Assembly (NCBI RefSeq): GCF_036010505.1 | Contig: NZ_CP108569.1 | Coordinates: forward strand, 5,013,001 to 5,077,000 | Length of the DNA stretch: 64,000 nt | Reading direction: 5' to 3' | Source of the DNA: Streptomyces sp. NBC_01197 | GTDB lineage: Bacteria; Actinomycetota; Actinomycetes; Streptomycetales; Streptomycetaceae | In this document: positions 27,622 to 36,074 of the stretch, piece after piece | Layout of the letters: each line of letters opens with the position of its first letter | Numbering within the stretch: position 1 is the first letter of the stretch | Notes under the pieces: generated by a model | What the model was told of the DNA's origin: nothing | Databases searched by the model: none | Seen by the model: only the letters and a program-made list of their open reading frames with translations | Position numbers and translations under genes: made by a program

Positions 27622-28494
27622 TCACCTCGGGACCCGGATCACGCCCTCCTGGATCACCGTGACCGCCAGCTGCCCGTCCTGCGTGTAGATCCGGGCCTGT
27701 CCGAGGCCGCGTCCGCCGGATGAGGACGGGGACTCCTGGTCGTACAGCAGCCACTCGTCGGCCCGGAACGGGCGGTGGAACCACATCGCGTGGTCCAGGC
27801 TGGCGCCGACCACGTCGCCGACCGCCCAGCCGCCGCGGCCGTGCGCCAGCAGTACCGAGTCGAGCAGCGTCATGTCGGATACGTACGTCGCGAGGCAGAC
27901 GTGCAGCAGCGGGTCGTCCGCCAGCTTGCCGTTCGTGCGGAACCAGACCTGCGAGCGCGGCTCGCGCGGGGTGCCGACGCTGCCGAACGGCGGGGCGTCG
28001 GCGTACCGCAGGTCGACCGCCGCGCGGGCCTCGATCAGCCGGTCAACGACCCCCGGCTCCAGGAAGTGGTCCGCGTACCGCGGCAGCATCTCGGCCGCCG
28101 TCGGCAGCGTCTCCGGGTCCGGGGCCTGCGGCATCGCGAACTGGTGGTCGAGCCCTTCCTCGTACGTCTGGAACGACGCCGAGAGATGGAAGATCGGCTG
28201 TCCGTGCTGTACGGCGACGACCCGGCGCGTGGTGAAGGAGCGGCCGTCGCGGATGCGGTCGACCGTGTACACGATCGGCGCGCCCGGGTCGCCGGGGCGC
28301 AGGAAGTACGCGTGCAGCGAGTGAGCCGTCCGGTCGTTGGGCACGGTGCGTCCGGCGGCGACCAGGGCCTGGGCGGCGACCTGGCCGCCGAAGACGCGCG
28401 GTACGACGGCGGAGCGGCTCAGACCGCGGAAGATGTCCTGCTCGATCCGCTCAAGATCGAGCAGATCGAGCAGGGACTCAAGTGCCTGGTTCAT
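27622..28494 (-). CDS. tesB: acyl-CoA thioesterase II
   Basis: Double hot-dog thioesterase of 290 residues that hydrolyses medium- or long-chain acyl-CoA. Family features are VFGGQVAAQALVAAGRTV near residue 35, HSLHAYFLRPGD near residue 60 and, in the second hot-dog, SLDHAMWFHRPFRADEWLLY near residue 235, which contains the conserved Asp-His region. I chose the ATG at 28494 (MNQALESLLDLL); the longer open frame upstream is a shadow of the dehydrogenase gene. It lies 29 bp downstream of an acyl-CoA dehydrogenase on the same strand, suggesting a shared role in acyl-CoA turnover. Confidence 0.92.
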   Translation of the reverse strand: MNQALESLLDLLDLERIEQDIFRGLSRSAVVPRVFGGQVAAQALVAAGRTVPNDRTAHSLHAYFLRPGDPGAPIVYTVDRIRDGRSFTTRRVVAVQHGQPIFHLSASFQTYEEGLDHQFAMPQAPDPETLPTAAEMLPRYADHFLEPGVVDRLIEARAAVDLRYADAPPFGSVGTPREPRSQVWFRTNGKLADDPLLHVCLATYVSDMTLLDSVLLAHGRGGWAVGDVVGASLDHAMWFHRPFRADEWLLYDQESPSSSGGRGLGQARIYTQDGQLAVTVIQEGVIRVPR

Positions 28495-28523
28495 GAGGCC
28501 ATTTCTACAAGATGCCGGTGTCT

Positions 28524-29681
28524 TTACAGGCCCATGCTCTTGGCGATGATCATCTTCATGACCTCGCTGGTGCCGCCGTAGATCCGGTTGACCCGGTTGT
28601 CCGCGTACAGGCGGGCTATCGGGTACTCGTTCATGTAGCCGTAACCGCCGTGCAGCTGGAGGCACTTGTCGATCACGCGGTGCGCGACCTCGGTGGTGAA
28701 GAGCTTCGCGGACGCGGCCTCGGCCGCCGACAGCTCGCCCAGGTCGTGCGCCTCCAGGGCGCGGTCGCAGACCGCCTCGGCCGCGTCCACCTCGGCCTTG
28801 CAGGCGGCCAGCTCGAACTTGGTGTTCTGGAAGGACGCGACGGTCTTGCCGAAGACCGTGCGGTCCTGGACGTACTCCTGCGCGAACCGTACGGCGGCGG
28901 CGGCCTGCGCGTACGCGCCCACCGCGATGCCGAGGCGCTCCTGCGGGAGGTTCTGGCCGAGGTAGGAGAAGCCCTTGTTCGCCTCGCCGAGCAGGTCGCC
29001 GACCGGGACCTTGACGTCGGTGAAGGAGAGCTCGGCGGTGTCGGAGGTCTTCAGCCCGAGCTTGTCGAGCTTGCGGCCGACCGCGTACCCGTCGGACTTC
29101 GTGTCGACGACGAACAGGGATATGCCGTGCCGGCGGTCCTCGGGGGTCGGGGCGGCCGTGCGCGCGCAGACGATCACGCGGTCGGCGTGCACACCGCCGG
29201 TGATGAAGGTCTTGGCGCCGTTGAGCACGTAGTAGGTGCCGTCGTCCGAGAGCTTGGCGGTGGTCTTCATGCCGGCCAGGTCGGAACCGGTGCCCGGCTC
29301 GGTCATGGCGATGGCGTACATCGAGGCGCCGCTGACGAAGTCGGGGAACCAGCGCTTCTTCTGCTCGTCGGTGGCGTACGCCTTCAGGTACGGCAGGCAG
29401 AGCGCGACGTGCACCCCGGAACCGCCGAAGGAGACCCCGGCTCGGGCGCACTCCTCGGAGATGATCGCCTGGAACTTGAAGGACTCCTCGCCCGCGCCGC
29501 CGAACTCCTCGGGCACCTCGATGCCGAAGATCCCCAGCTCGCCGAGCTTGTAGTAGAACTCGCGCGGGGCCTGGCCCGCCGCCAGCCACTCGTCGTACAC
29601 GGGCACGACCTCGGCCTCGATGAAGGCCCGGATGGTGTCCCGGAACGCCTCGTGGTCCTCGTTGTAAACGGTACGGCGCAC
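28524..29681 (-). CDS. acyl-CoA dehydrogenase, long-chain-like
   Basis: Flavoprotein of 385 residues. It has YAIAMTEPGTGSDLAGMKT (FAD/substrate loop) near residue 125 and QLHGGYGYMNEYPIARLYAD near the C-terminus. The C-terminal motif is IYGGTSEVMKMII: Gly takes the place of the Glu that is catalytic base in short- and medium-chain enzymes. That is the pattern of long-chain and isovaleryl-type dehydrogenases, whose base sits elsewhere. It therefore differs in type from acdH in this window. It forms a unit with tesB, and a palindrome (29744-29760) lies just upstream. Confidence 0.92.
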   Translation of the reverse strand: MRRTVYNEDHEAFRDTIRAFIEAEVVPVYDEWLAAGQAPREFYYKLGELGIFGIEVPEEFGGAGEESFKFQAIISEECARAGVSFGGSGVHVALCLPYLKAYATDEQKKRWFPDFVSGASMYAIAMTEPGTGSDLAGMKTTAKLSDDGTYYVLNGAKTFITGGVHADRVIVCARTAAPTPEDRRHGISLFVVDTKSDGYAVGRKLDKLGLKTSDTAELSFTDVKVPVGDLLGEANKGFSYLGQNLPQERLGIAVGAYAQAAAAVRFAQEYVQDRTVFGKTVASFQNTKFELAACKAEVDAAEAVCDRALEAHDLGELSAAEAASAKLFTTEVAHRVIDKCLQLHGGYGYMNEYPIARLYADNRVNRIYGGTSEVMKMIIAKSMGL

Positions 29682-29743
29682 GGAAGGCTCCTCTGCGGTT
29701 CTGGCTTGGCCCCGGGGTCTGATCGGCCCGGTCGGCCGCTCCT

Positions 29744-29760
29744 GCTAAGCGCTTGCTCAG
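29744..29760. promoter_or_regulatory. operator-like palindrome upstream of the acyl-CoA dehydrogenase
   Basis: GCTAAGCGCTTGCTCAG has a perfect AAGCGCTT core (29747-29754) and partial outer symmetry, 63 bp upstream of the start. It resembles targets of TetR-type fatty-acid regulators, but the regulator is not identified. Confidence 0.4.
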
Positions 29761-30070
29761 TCGAAGTTACCGGGTGGTCACCGGGACTGTCCAGGGTGAG
29801 CCTGCGCACGCTTGGGGGGCGCGGCTCTTGGTCCTCGTGTGTGGTCGGACACCTTGCCACACGACCGGTCCGGCGGAGCCCTCCTGGAGCGGCGGCTGCC
29901 GCGGCTACTTGTCCGAACAGGCAGATCAAGGGATCGACCGGGCAGAGTCCTGTGCCCGCGTATCGTCCCCTCAACTCTTGCGGCGCCGTCAACCCCCGCG
30001 CGATGATGCCGATCACGCAGCACCAGCACTCGCTGCCGACAGGACCAGCCGGAAAGAGCGCAGCGTAGTA
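29761..30070. other. stretch without a supported gene
   Basis: No open frame here resembles a protein on either strand. It contains scattered short repeats such as CGTGTGTGG...CCACACG but no clear hairpin. Because the next feature is a truncated eCIS gene, this may be scar sequence where the rest of that cluster was lost. Confidence 0.5.
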
Positions 30071-30199
30071 ATGATCCGCGAAGTGAACGAGAGTCTCAGA
30101 ATCGCACTCGACGGCGGCTCGCCGACGGACTCCGGCCTCCAGGTGCCCGTCGGCGCTCCCGCACCGGGCCGGGCAGCCCGGCGTCCGGACGCGCGATGA
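30071..30199 (+). pseudogene. stub of a Pvc16/DUF4255-type eCIS protein
   Basis: A 42-codon frame beginning MIREVNESLR and continuing to a GAPAPGRAARR segment. This looks like the first 40 residues of Pvc16_N (DUF4255) proteins of contractile injection systems, which start MIxxVDExLRxLL and have an APTxxWAARR segment at that distance. The family is normally about 200 residues long. The stop codon overlaps the ATG of the Pvc15-like ATPase (ATGA), the same junction full-length pairs use, so an internal deletion is likely. It could still be translated as a leader that couples the ATPase. Confidence 0.55.
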
Positions 30200-32346
30200 C
30201 AGCCCCGCAAGGCGGCGAGCCGGCCGGCACCGGCACCGCGTCCGATGACCAGGACAGCTCCGCCGTGCACAGCACTTCCGGCCACAACCCGGCCCGTCCC
30301 CTGCGCGACCGGCTCGCCGCCCAGCGCGAGCGGGTCGCCGCCCTGGTGCGGGAGCGCTCCGCCGATGACCCCACGGCCGACGACCCGCTGCGCGGGCTGT
30401 ATCTGTCAAAAGACGCCGTGAATCACCTTCTGGAGAAGTCCGGCCCCGCACGGGAGGATTCCGCGGAGGGAGTTCTCGTCGGCGGGAGCACGCCGCTGGG
30501 TCCCGCCGACCGGCTTGCCGGCCTGGCCGCGCGAATGCGGCTGACCGATCTGGAAACCACGGTCCTGCTCCTTGCGCTCGCCCCGGACCTCGACCGCGAC
30601 TTCGAGCAGCTGTACGGCTACCTCAACAACGACGTCAGCCGTCGGCGGGCGACCGTCGGGCTGGTGCTCGACGTGTGCGGCCTGCCGGCCCTGGACGCGA
30701 CAGTCCGCGATCTCTTCCATCCGACCGCGCCGCTCTCCTGGCTCGGTCTGTTGCGGGTCGAGGAACCGGACGCTCCCTTCCTCGGCCGTGCCCTGCGCGT
30801 ACCCGACCGGCTGGCCGCCCACCTGGTCGGCAACGACACCCCTGACGCCGCGTTGGAGGGGCATGTCCGCGCCGTGCGGGCCTCTCCCGCCGGCGCGGGT
30901 GATCCGCTGACTGGCAAGTTGGCCAAGCTCCTCGCCGAACCCGAACCTCCTGTGATCTACCTGCGCGAGCGTCGGGAAGGCGACGGCCTGGCCTGCGCGG
31001 CCGCGGCCCTCGCCGCCGCGGGCCGACCCGCGCTGCACCTCACCACCGCGGCGGAGACACGCTCACGGGAGACCGGCGAGCAGCGCGACAGCGGCGAAGA
31101 ACGGCCCGGCGGTACGTACGCGCACTCCCACAGTCCGCTGCCGCAACTGCTGCTGGAGGCCCGGCTGCGCGGCTGCGCGATCGTGGTCTCGCCGCTGCCG
31201 GAGCAGCCGGCCGACCTGATCCGCTCGCTGGACGCAGGCGACGTGCCGCTGATCCTCGCCGGATCGGAGCCGTACGACCCTCAGTGGTGCGATCCCGACC
31301 CGCTCGTCCTGGACGCACCCGGTTCGACGTCGGACACGGTCGGGCTCTGGGCCGCCGCCCTCGGAGTGGAGTCGGCGCAGGACCTGGGTTTCGATCTGGC
31401 CGGAACGGTCGCCACCTACCGGCTGGGCGGCGACCGGATTCGCCGGGCCGCCCACTCGGCGCTGGACCTCGCCGCTCTGGACGGCACCGATGTGACGGCC
31501 GAGCACCTGCGAGTGGCCGCCCGACAGCAGTCCGCGTCGGGGCTGGAACGGCACGCCCGCCGGATCATGCCGGCCGTCGGCTGGCACGACCTGGTCCTGC
31601 CGAAGGCTCCGCTGGAGCATCTGCACGAGTTGGCCCAGCGCGCCCGGCACCGCGAACGGGTGCTCGGGGACTGGCAGTTGAGTGCCGGGGGCGGCCGGGG
31701 CCGCGGCGTCCTCGCGATGTTCGCCGGGGACTCCGGCACCGGGAAGACGCTCTCCGCGGAAGTGGTCGCCGCCGACCTCGGCCTGGACCTCTACGTCGTG
31801 CAGCTCTCGTCCGTGGTCGACAAATACGTCGGTGAGACGGAGAAGAACCTGGAGCGGATCTTCAGCGAGGCCGACCGCACCGACGCCGTGCTCCTCTTCG
31901 ACGAGGCCGACGCCGTGTTCGGGAAGCGCTCCGACGTGAAGGACGCCCACGACCGGTACGCCAACCTCGAAAGCGCCTACCTGCTGCAACGTCTGGAGTC
32001 GTTCAGCGGCGTCGCCCTGCTCACCACCAACCTGCGCGCCAACATCGACGACGCCTTCACCCGCAGGCTGGACCTGGTGGTCGACTTCCCGTTCCCGGAC
32101 GAGGACCAGCGGCTGGCCCTGTGGCGGCACAGCCTGGCCCACGTCCCGTGCGCGGACGACATCGACCCGGGACCGTGCGCCCGGGACTTCGAGCTGGCCG
32201 GCGGCTCGATCCGCAGCGCCGTGGTGACCGCCGCCTACGCCGCGGCCACCCGCGGCGGTTCTGTCACATCGGACGACCTGCTGGCCGGTGCGCGGAGGGA
32301 ATACCGCAAGGCCGGGCGCCTGGTCGTGGGCGACGTCAGCTGGTGA
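30196..32346 (+). CDS. AAA+ ATPase of eCIS type (Pvc15-like)
   Basis: ATPase of 716 residues. The N-terminal part (to about 480) includes an LSKDAVNHLLEKSG region and the family segment DLDRDFEQLYGYLNNDVSRR near residue 135. The C-terminal AAA+ module has Walker A FAGDSGTGKTLSAEV near residue 510 and Walker B AVLLFDEADAVFGKR near residue 565. Sensor and arginine-finger regions (LLTTNLRANIDDAFTRRLD) follow. Such ATPases accompany extracellular contractile injection systems of the Photorhabdus PVC/streptomycete type, probably for assembly or effector loading. No tube, sheath or baseplate genes lie within this window, so it appears orphaned. All motifs look intact. Confidence 0.85.
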   Translation: MTAPQGGEPAGTGTASDDQDSSAVHSTSGHNPARPLRDRLAAQRERVAALVRERSADDPTADDPLRGLYLSKDAVNHLLEKSGPAREDSAEGVLVGGSTPLGPADRLAGLAARMRLTDLETTVLLLALAPDLDRDFEQLYGYLNNDVSRRRATVGLVLDVCGLPALDATVRDLFHPTAPLSWLGLLRVEEPDAPFLGRALRVPDRLAAHLVGNDTPDAALEGHVRAVRASPAGAGDPLTGKLAKLLAEPEPPVIYLRERREGDGLACAAAALAAAGRPALHLTTAAETRSRETGEQRDSGEERPGGTYAHSHSPLPQLLLEARLRGCAIVVSPLPEQPADLIRSLDAGDVPLILAGSEPYDPQWCDPDPLVLDAPGSTSDTVGLWAAALGVESAQDLGFDLAGTVATYRLGGDRIRRAAHSALDLAALDGTDVTAEHLRVAARQQSASGLERHARRIMPAVGWHDLVLPKAPLEHLHELAQRARHRERVLGDWQLSAGGGRGRGVLAMFAGDSGTGKTLSAEVVAADLGLDLYVVQLSSVVDKYVGETEKNLERIFSEADRTDAVLLFDEADAVFGKRSDVKDAHDRYANLESAYLLQRLESFSGVALLTTNLRANIDDAFTRRLDLVVDFPFPDEDQRLALWRHSLAHVPCADDIDPGPCARDFELAGGSIRSAVVTAAYAAATRGGSVTSDDLLAGARREYRKAGRLVVGDVSW

Positions 32347-32353
32347 GCGGACG

Positions 32354-32395
32354 GGCCGGTCCGCGCGCGGCCGTTGGGCCGTGAGCGGACCGGCC
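32354..32395. terminator. bidirectional hairpin between the eCIS ATPase and the effector-like gene
   Basis: GGCCGGTCCGC (32354-32364) and GCGGACCGGCC (32385-32395) form a perfect 11-bp stem; the 20-nt loop holds a smaller CGGCC/GGCCG pairing. It lies between convergent stops. Confidence 0.8.
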
Positions 32396-32412
32396 GAGGT
32401 GTGACGGCCTTG

Positions 32413-33486
32413 TCAGTCACGGCCCCGGAAATACGACCGTCGGGCCGGGCTCAGGGAAGGGCTGCGCGAACTGCGCGAACGCCGCCCCCTCAGACGCTCC
32501 CGCTCCCAGTCGTCGTACTCCGGAACGACACCGGCATCCAGTCCCGAAACCACCTGACGCGCCGCGGCGTACTGCGCCTGCCTGCGGATTTCGTTGGTGT
32601 GCGGGAGGTCTCCCCGCCGTTCGCGCTCTGCGGCCGTCCGGGGGTCGAGGGGATCGAGCCTGGCCGTGAACGCTTCGCTGCCGAAGGGGTCATGGGGCGA
32701 CCTCATCGAATAATCCATCTCACGGTAGACACTGCTTCGGCCGACCCGTCGGCTCATACCGGCTTGCGTGATCGGAATTCCGTGCATATCGACCGGGGTG
32801 GCATACCGCGAGACCCGCGAGCTCTGGTAGGGCGGGATGCTTCCACGCACATCCACCATGGGTGTCTGGTGCCCCGAGTTGGCGTACTCCCAGCGGCGGT
32901 GCGAGAGGTTCGTGCCGTCCGTCCCGGGGGCCAGGTTCGATGACCGCTGAGGTGAGCCGTACACCGGGTCACCGTGGCTGTAGGCGGCTGAGAGGTGCAG
33001 GTGGGACACAGGGCCGCCAGGGTGCACGCCGGCGTCCCGCAAGTGACGGGCCGCCGAGCGGTTGCCCATCACACTGTTCTGGGAGGGGTACCGCCGGCGG
33101 GGCTGGTTCCCCAGGTAAGCCGGGTCGATGTAGCTCGCTTCCGTGTGGTCGTAGTCCCGCGGCTCCGGGTAGTACTCCGGCCCGTCGTCGTCGTAGTACC
33201 TACTGCTCCGTCGGCTGCTACCGGCCCGCTGCACGGTCGGGGCGCTGCCACCCGTCGTGCTGGTGGTGCCGCCTCGCCCTCTGCTCAGAGCGGCGGTGAG
33301 ACCGGCGTTGCCGACGCTGCGCTGGAGAACGTGCATCGACGCGGCGGTGGGGTGCGCCAGGGTCGCGGCGGCCTGTGCCGTGTCGTTGGCGTGGGTGGGG
33401 GGGGAGGACGCCTGCAAGGGACGCCGCACTGGCCCTTTGGCCTTGGTCCAGTCGGCATCCCCTGCCGGGCCTACGTGAGAGTGCAT
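32413..33486 (-). CDS. eCIS-associated effector-like protein, possible nuclease toxin
   Basis: Protein of 357 residues. The N-terminus contains SMHVLQRSVGNAGLTAAL (about 50-67) and PTVQRAG, the recurring LQRxxGNAA-type motif of eCIS-linked and DUF4157-type actinobacterial proteins. The middle is Arg/Ser/Tyr/Pro-rich and probably disordered. Around residues 165-200 is SHLHLSAAYSHGD, then SSNLAPGTDGTNLSHRRWE. Its layout (His, then N-L-x-P-x-T-x-x-x-N-x-x-H, then Glu) recalls nuclease-type toxin domains with a GHLL...NLTP...N..H...E signature. The C-terminus is Arg/Ser-rich. The ATG at 33486 follows GAGG. It is convergent with the eCIS ATPase. The nuclease idea is low confidence; the N-terminal link to eCIS is stronger. 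Confidence 0.55.
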   Translation of the reverse strand: MHSHVGPAGDADWTKAKGPVRRPLQASSPPTHANDTAQAAATLAHPTAASMHVLQRSVGNAGLTAALSRGRGGTTSTTGGSAPTVQRAGSSRRSSRYYDDDGPEYYPEPRDYDHTEASYIDPAYLGNQPRRRYPSQNSVMGNRSAARHLRDAGVHPGGPVSHLHLSAAYSHGDPVYGSPQRSSNLAPGTDGTNLSHRRWEYANSGHQTPMVDVRGSIPPYQSSRVSRYATPVDMHGIPITQAGMSRRVGRSSVYREMDYSMRSPHDPFGSEAFTARLDPLDPRTAAERERRGDLPHTNEIRRQAQYAAARQVVSGLDAGVVPEYDDWERERLRGRRSRSSRSPSLSPARRSYFRGRD

Positions 33487-33715
33487 GGAGTGGCCTCTGC
33501 GATAGGGGATTTCGAACGATCAGTCCTGGCAGCGTACTTCGCTCACTTGAGAGCCGTACAGCGGCGTCAGGGTCCCTTGCTTCGAGAGGTCGGGCGCGCC
33601 CGAGAAGGGCTGGACCTCAACGGTGCGAACGTGCCCGCCGCCGACATGGACCGGCTGGGAACAGGCTTGCTGGACTAGCCGCGCTGCTGTTCCTGCAGGG
33701 ACCCTCCGCGCTGCT

Positions 33716-34150
33716 TCAGAGGTCATCGGGCAGTACTCGAAAAGCCTGGTGACCGGTCAATGGTCGTACCGCCCTGAAGTCTCGGCGGTCCAGAGTCAGA
33801 ACGCAGTCGGTCTCATACGCCTCGGCAAGGACGACGTTCACCGCGTCAGCGAGATCCAGCACCAGCGCGCTGTAGCGGTTCTGGATTCCCCGCGCCTTGC
33901 GCAACGTCTCGGCGGACACCTCGGGAATGAGTACACGAAGTGTGCGCTCCTGCCCGAGCAACCAGTCGTTCACCGAGTGCGCTGCGCGCCTGTTCACGTT
34001 CCGGGTTGTGATGTGTTCGATCTCCATGAGGACGAGAGGGGACACCACCGTCGTCGATGCTTTCCGCAGTGCTTTGCGGGCCGCTTCGTGTTCGGGATCC
34101 GACGTGTTGAGGGCGGCCACCAGGCCCGAGGTGTCACCGATGACGATCAA
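33716..34150 (-). CDS. vapC: VapC-type PIN-domain toxin
   Basis: PIN-domain ribonuclease of 144 residues. The acidic active-site residues are visible: Asp in VIGDTSGLVAAL near residue 6, Glu in LVLMEIEH near residue 44, Asp in LDLADAVNVVLAE near residue 101 and Asp in VLTLDRRDF near residue 120. VapC toxins cleave tRNA or rRNA when free of antitoxin. It overlaps the antitoxin gene upstream by ATGA. Confidence 0.92.
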   Translation of the reverse strand: MIVIGDTSGLVAALNTSDPEHEAARKALRKASTTVVSPLVLMEIEHITTRNVNRRAAHSVNDWLLGQERTLRVLIPEVSAETLRKARGIQNRYSALVLDLADAVNVVLAEAYETDCVLTLDRRDFRAVRPLTGHQAFRVLPDDL

Positions 34151-34386
34151 CGCTTGTCCGCCACCCCATCGCCCACGGCCTTGTCGATGTCCTCCGCCGA
34201 GACCGGGCCGCCGAAGTCGAGACTCGGAATGTCCCAGTCGTCATCCCAGCGCCGGGATCTCAGCGCCGCGATGTGGAATGCCTCGCGGAAGTACTCCGCT
34301 TCGGGTTTGCCTTCGCGCTCCGCGGCTTCCTTGACGGCCCGGAGGTCTTCCTCCTCGACCATCACCGTCGTCTTCTTGAGTGCCAT
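34147..34386 (-). CDS. vapB: VapB-type antitoxin (ribbon-helix-helix)
   Basis: Antitoxin of 79 residues. The N-terminus (TTVMVEEEDLRAVKEAAERE) forms a ribbon-helix-helix DNA-binding region. The C-terminus, with Trp/Asp-rich SRRWDDDWDIPSLDF, is the expected toxin-binding tail. It is translated first and coupled to vapC. A palindrome directly upstream of its ATG suggests autoregulation. Confidence 0.88.
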   Translation of the reverse strand: MALKKTTVMVEEEDLRAVKEAAEREGKPEAEYFREAFHIAALRSRRWDDDWDIPSLDFGGPVSAEDIDKAVGDGVADKR

Positions 34387-34389
34387 GTG

Positions 34390-34411
34390 GTTATGGTACC
34401 TCCGCCATAAC
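34390..34411. promoter_or_regulatory. palindrome at the vapBC promoter
   Basis: GTTATGG (34390-34396) and CCATAAC (34405-34411) are perfect arms just 4 bp upstream of the vapB start, with a second overlapping near-palindrome CCATAACTATGG (34405-34416). Typical of a VapBC autoregulatory site. Confidence 0.7.
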
Positions 34412-34457
34412 TATGGCGTGAGAGCTCGGAGTGCCGCCGCACCCCACCCGCCCCCCT

Positions 34458-35945
34458 TCACCCCCGCCGCAGCGCGACCCACAGCTCCGTCCGTACGTCC
34501 ATGTCGTCCAGGTCCGAGCCGAGCAGGGTCGCGCAGCGGCCGATGCGCTGGCGGACCGTGTTCCGGTGGATGCTCATCGCCACCGCCGTACGGTCCCAAC
34601 TGCCGTGCAGCGCAAGCCAGGTGCGCAGGGTGTCGAGCAGCGCCGCGGGCGGCGGGTCTCCGAGCGGGGCGAGGAGGGTGCGGGCGTGGGCCGCGGCCTC
34701 GGACGGGTCGAGGAGGGCGGCGAGGCCCGTCGCGCCGTGCCGGGACAGCGGGGCCCGGGTCGCCTCCGCGTGGCGCAGGGCCCGGCCCGCCTGGGCATCG
34801 GCCGCCGGGAGGTCTCGTAGCGCGGCCGGGGCGCTCAGCCCTAGCGTCCAGCCGGGGTGGCGGGTCACCTCGCGGTCGGCGGGCAGCAGGATGCGTACGG
34901 GGTCGGCCGACGTGTCCACCAGTGGGCTGCCCAGCGCGGGCGGGCTCCCCGTGCCGTGGGCGTGCACCACCGTCCAGGGGCCCGCGCCCAGCAGTGGCGC
35001 CACGTCGGCGGGTGCGGAGCCGAGCAGCAGCCGGACCAGCGCCGACGAGCGCGCCGCCTCGTCGGCGCCCTGCCGGTCCGCGGTGAGCAGGGAGAGCAGG
35101 ACGACGGCGACCCCGGCGATGGTGTGGTCGCCCGGTTCGCGTGAGGTGGTGGCCACGCCGAGTACCAGGCCCTCGCCGCCCGCCACCGCGTATGCCGCGA
35201 GATGTGCGGAGCCCGCCGTGTCCGTGGCGGACGCGGGCGCGGGGCGCGGGCCGGCCGGACCGGCCCCGGGTGCGGGGGAGGGGTACGGCTGCGCCCCCGG
35301 CCGTACGACCCGGGCGAGCGTCGCCAGTGCCTCGCGGGCACCGGGCTCCGGCTCGCGGCCCGCGGCCTGGAGCACCGTGCCGTCCGCGGCGAGCAGTACT
35401 GCCCGGCCGCCGAGCCGGGTGGCCAGCTGGCGCAGCACCGCGGGTACCGGATCCGGGCGGGCCGCCGCCGCAGCCAGGCCCTGCTGGGCCTGGGTCACCC
35501 GGCGCAGCTCGTGGTGGCGGGCCTCCGCCATCAGGCCCCACACCGCGCGGGCGACCGCCGTGAACGGGGTCCTGGTCGGCACCTCCACCAGCGGCAGGCC
35601 ATGGCGGTCGCACGCGGCGGCCAGCGCATCCGGCACCGTGTCGTACACCGGCGCGAGCCCGAAGCCGAGCGCCGCTCCGCCCGCCGCGACGACGCGGGCC
35701 GCGTACCGGTCCGGGTCGTCGGCGAGCTGCACCCCGGCGGTCAGCAGCAGCTCGCCGCCGAGCAGATACGGATACGGGTCGGCCATCTCACTGGTGTGCA
35801 CCCAGTGCACCGCCGCACCGTCGCCTTCCCCCGCCGGAGGGCCCGCGACCTGGCGCAGCCCGAGGTCCCGGCGGGCGAGCAGGGCCGACAGCTGGACGGG
35901 GGAAGTCGGTGGAGCGGCGGCGTCCGGCATGGATGTTCCATCCAT
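34458..35945 (-). CDS. PucR-family transcriptional regulator
   Basis: Regulator of 495 residues. The N-terminal PucR sensing domain (about 15-140) contains VHTSEMADPYPYLLGGELLLT. A GGDEF-like/CdaR central region is Ala/Pro-rich. The C-terminal helix-turn-helix holds TLRTWLALHGSWDRTAVAMS followed by the IHRNTVRQRIGR recognition motif. PucR proteins sense purine-breakdown or other nitrogenous compounds. It is divergent from a sodium/solute symporter and the agmatinase-ThDP pair, which it probably controls. The ATG at 35945 is taken; the Met five codons later is possible. Confidence 0.9.
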   Translation of the reverse strand: MDGTSMPDAAAPPTSPVQLSALLARRDLGLRQVAGPPAGEGDGAAVHWVHTSEMADPYPYLLGGELLLTAGVQLADDPDRYAARVVAAGGAALGFGLAPVYDTVPDALAAACDRHGLPLVEVPTRTPFTAVARAVWGLMAEARHHELRRVTQAQQGLAAAAARPDPVPAVLRQLATRLGGRAVLLAADGTVLQAAGREPEPGAREALATLARVVRPGAQPYPSPAPGAGPAGPRPAPASATDTAGSAHLAAYAVAGGEGLVLGVATTSREPGDHTIAGVAVVLLSLLTADRQGADEAARSSALVRLLLGSAPADVAPLLGAGPWTVVHAHGTGSPPALGSPLVDTSADPVRILLPADREVTRHPGWTLGLSAPAALRDLPAADAQAGRALRHAEATRAPLSRHGATGLAALLDPSEAAAHARTLLAPLGDPPPAALLDTLRTWLALHGSWDRTAVAMSIHRNTVRQRIGRCATLLGSDLDDMDVRTELWVALRRG

Positions 35946-36074
35946 CAGGGGAGGGTTTCAGTGGATAGAACGTACACTTCAACGTCGCTTTCAGGCCACC
36001 TAGGGTCAACGTTCGAAAGCAGTCCGGCGCAGGTGGCAGAGGTGCAACGGCCCCCGCGAAAAGAGGGAGCGCGC

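Noticed and set aside
29753..30199. 148-codon plus-strand frame before the eCIS ATPase
   Set aside because: Low-complexity translation; a different frame at 30071 gives the Pvc16-like beginning and the ATGA coupling.
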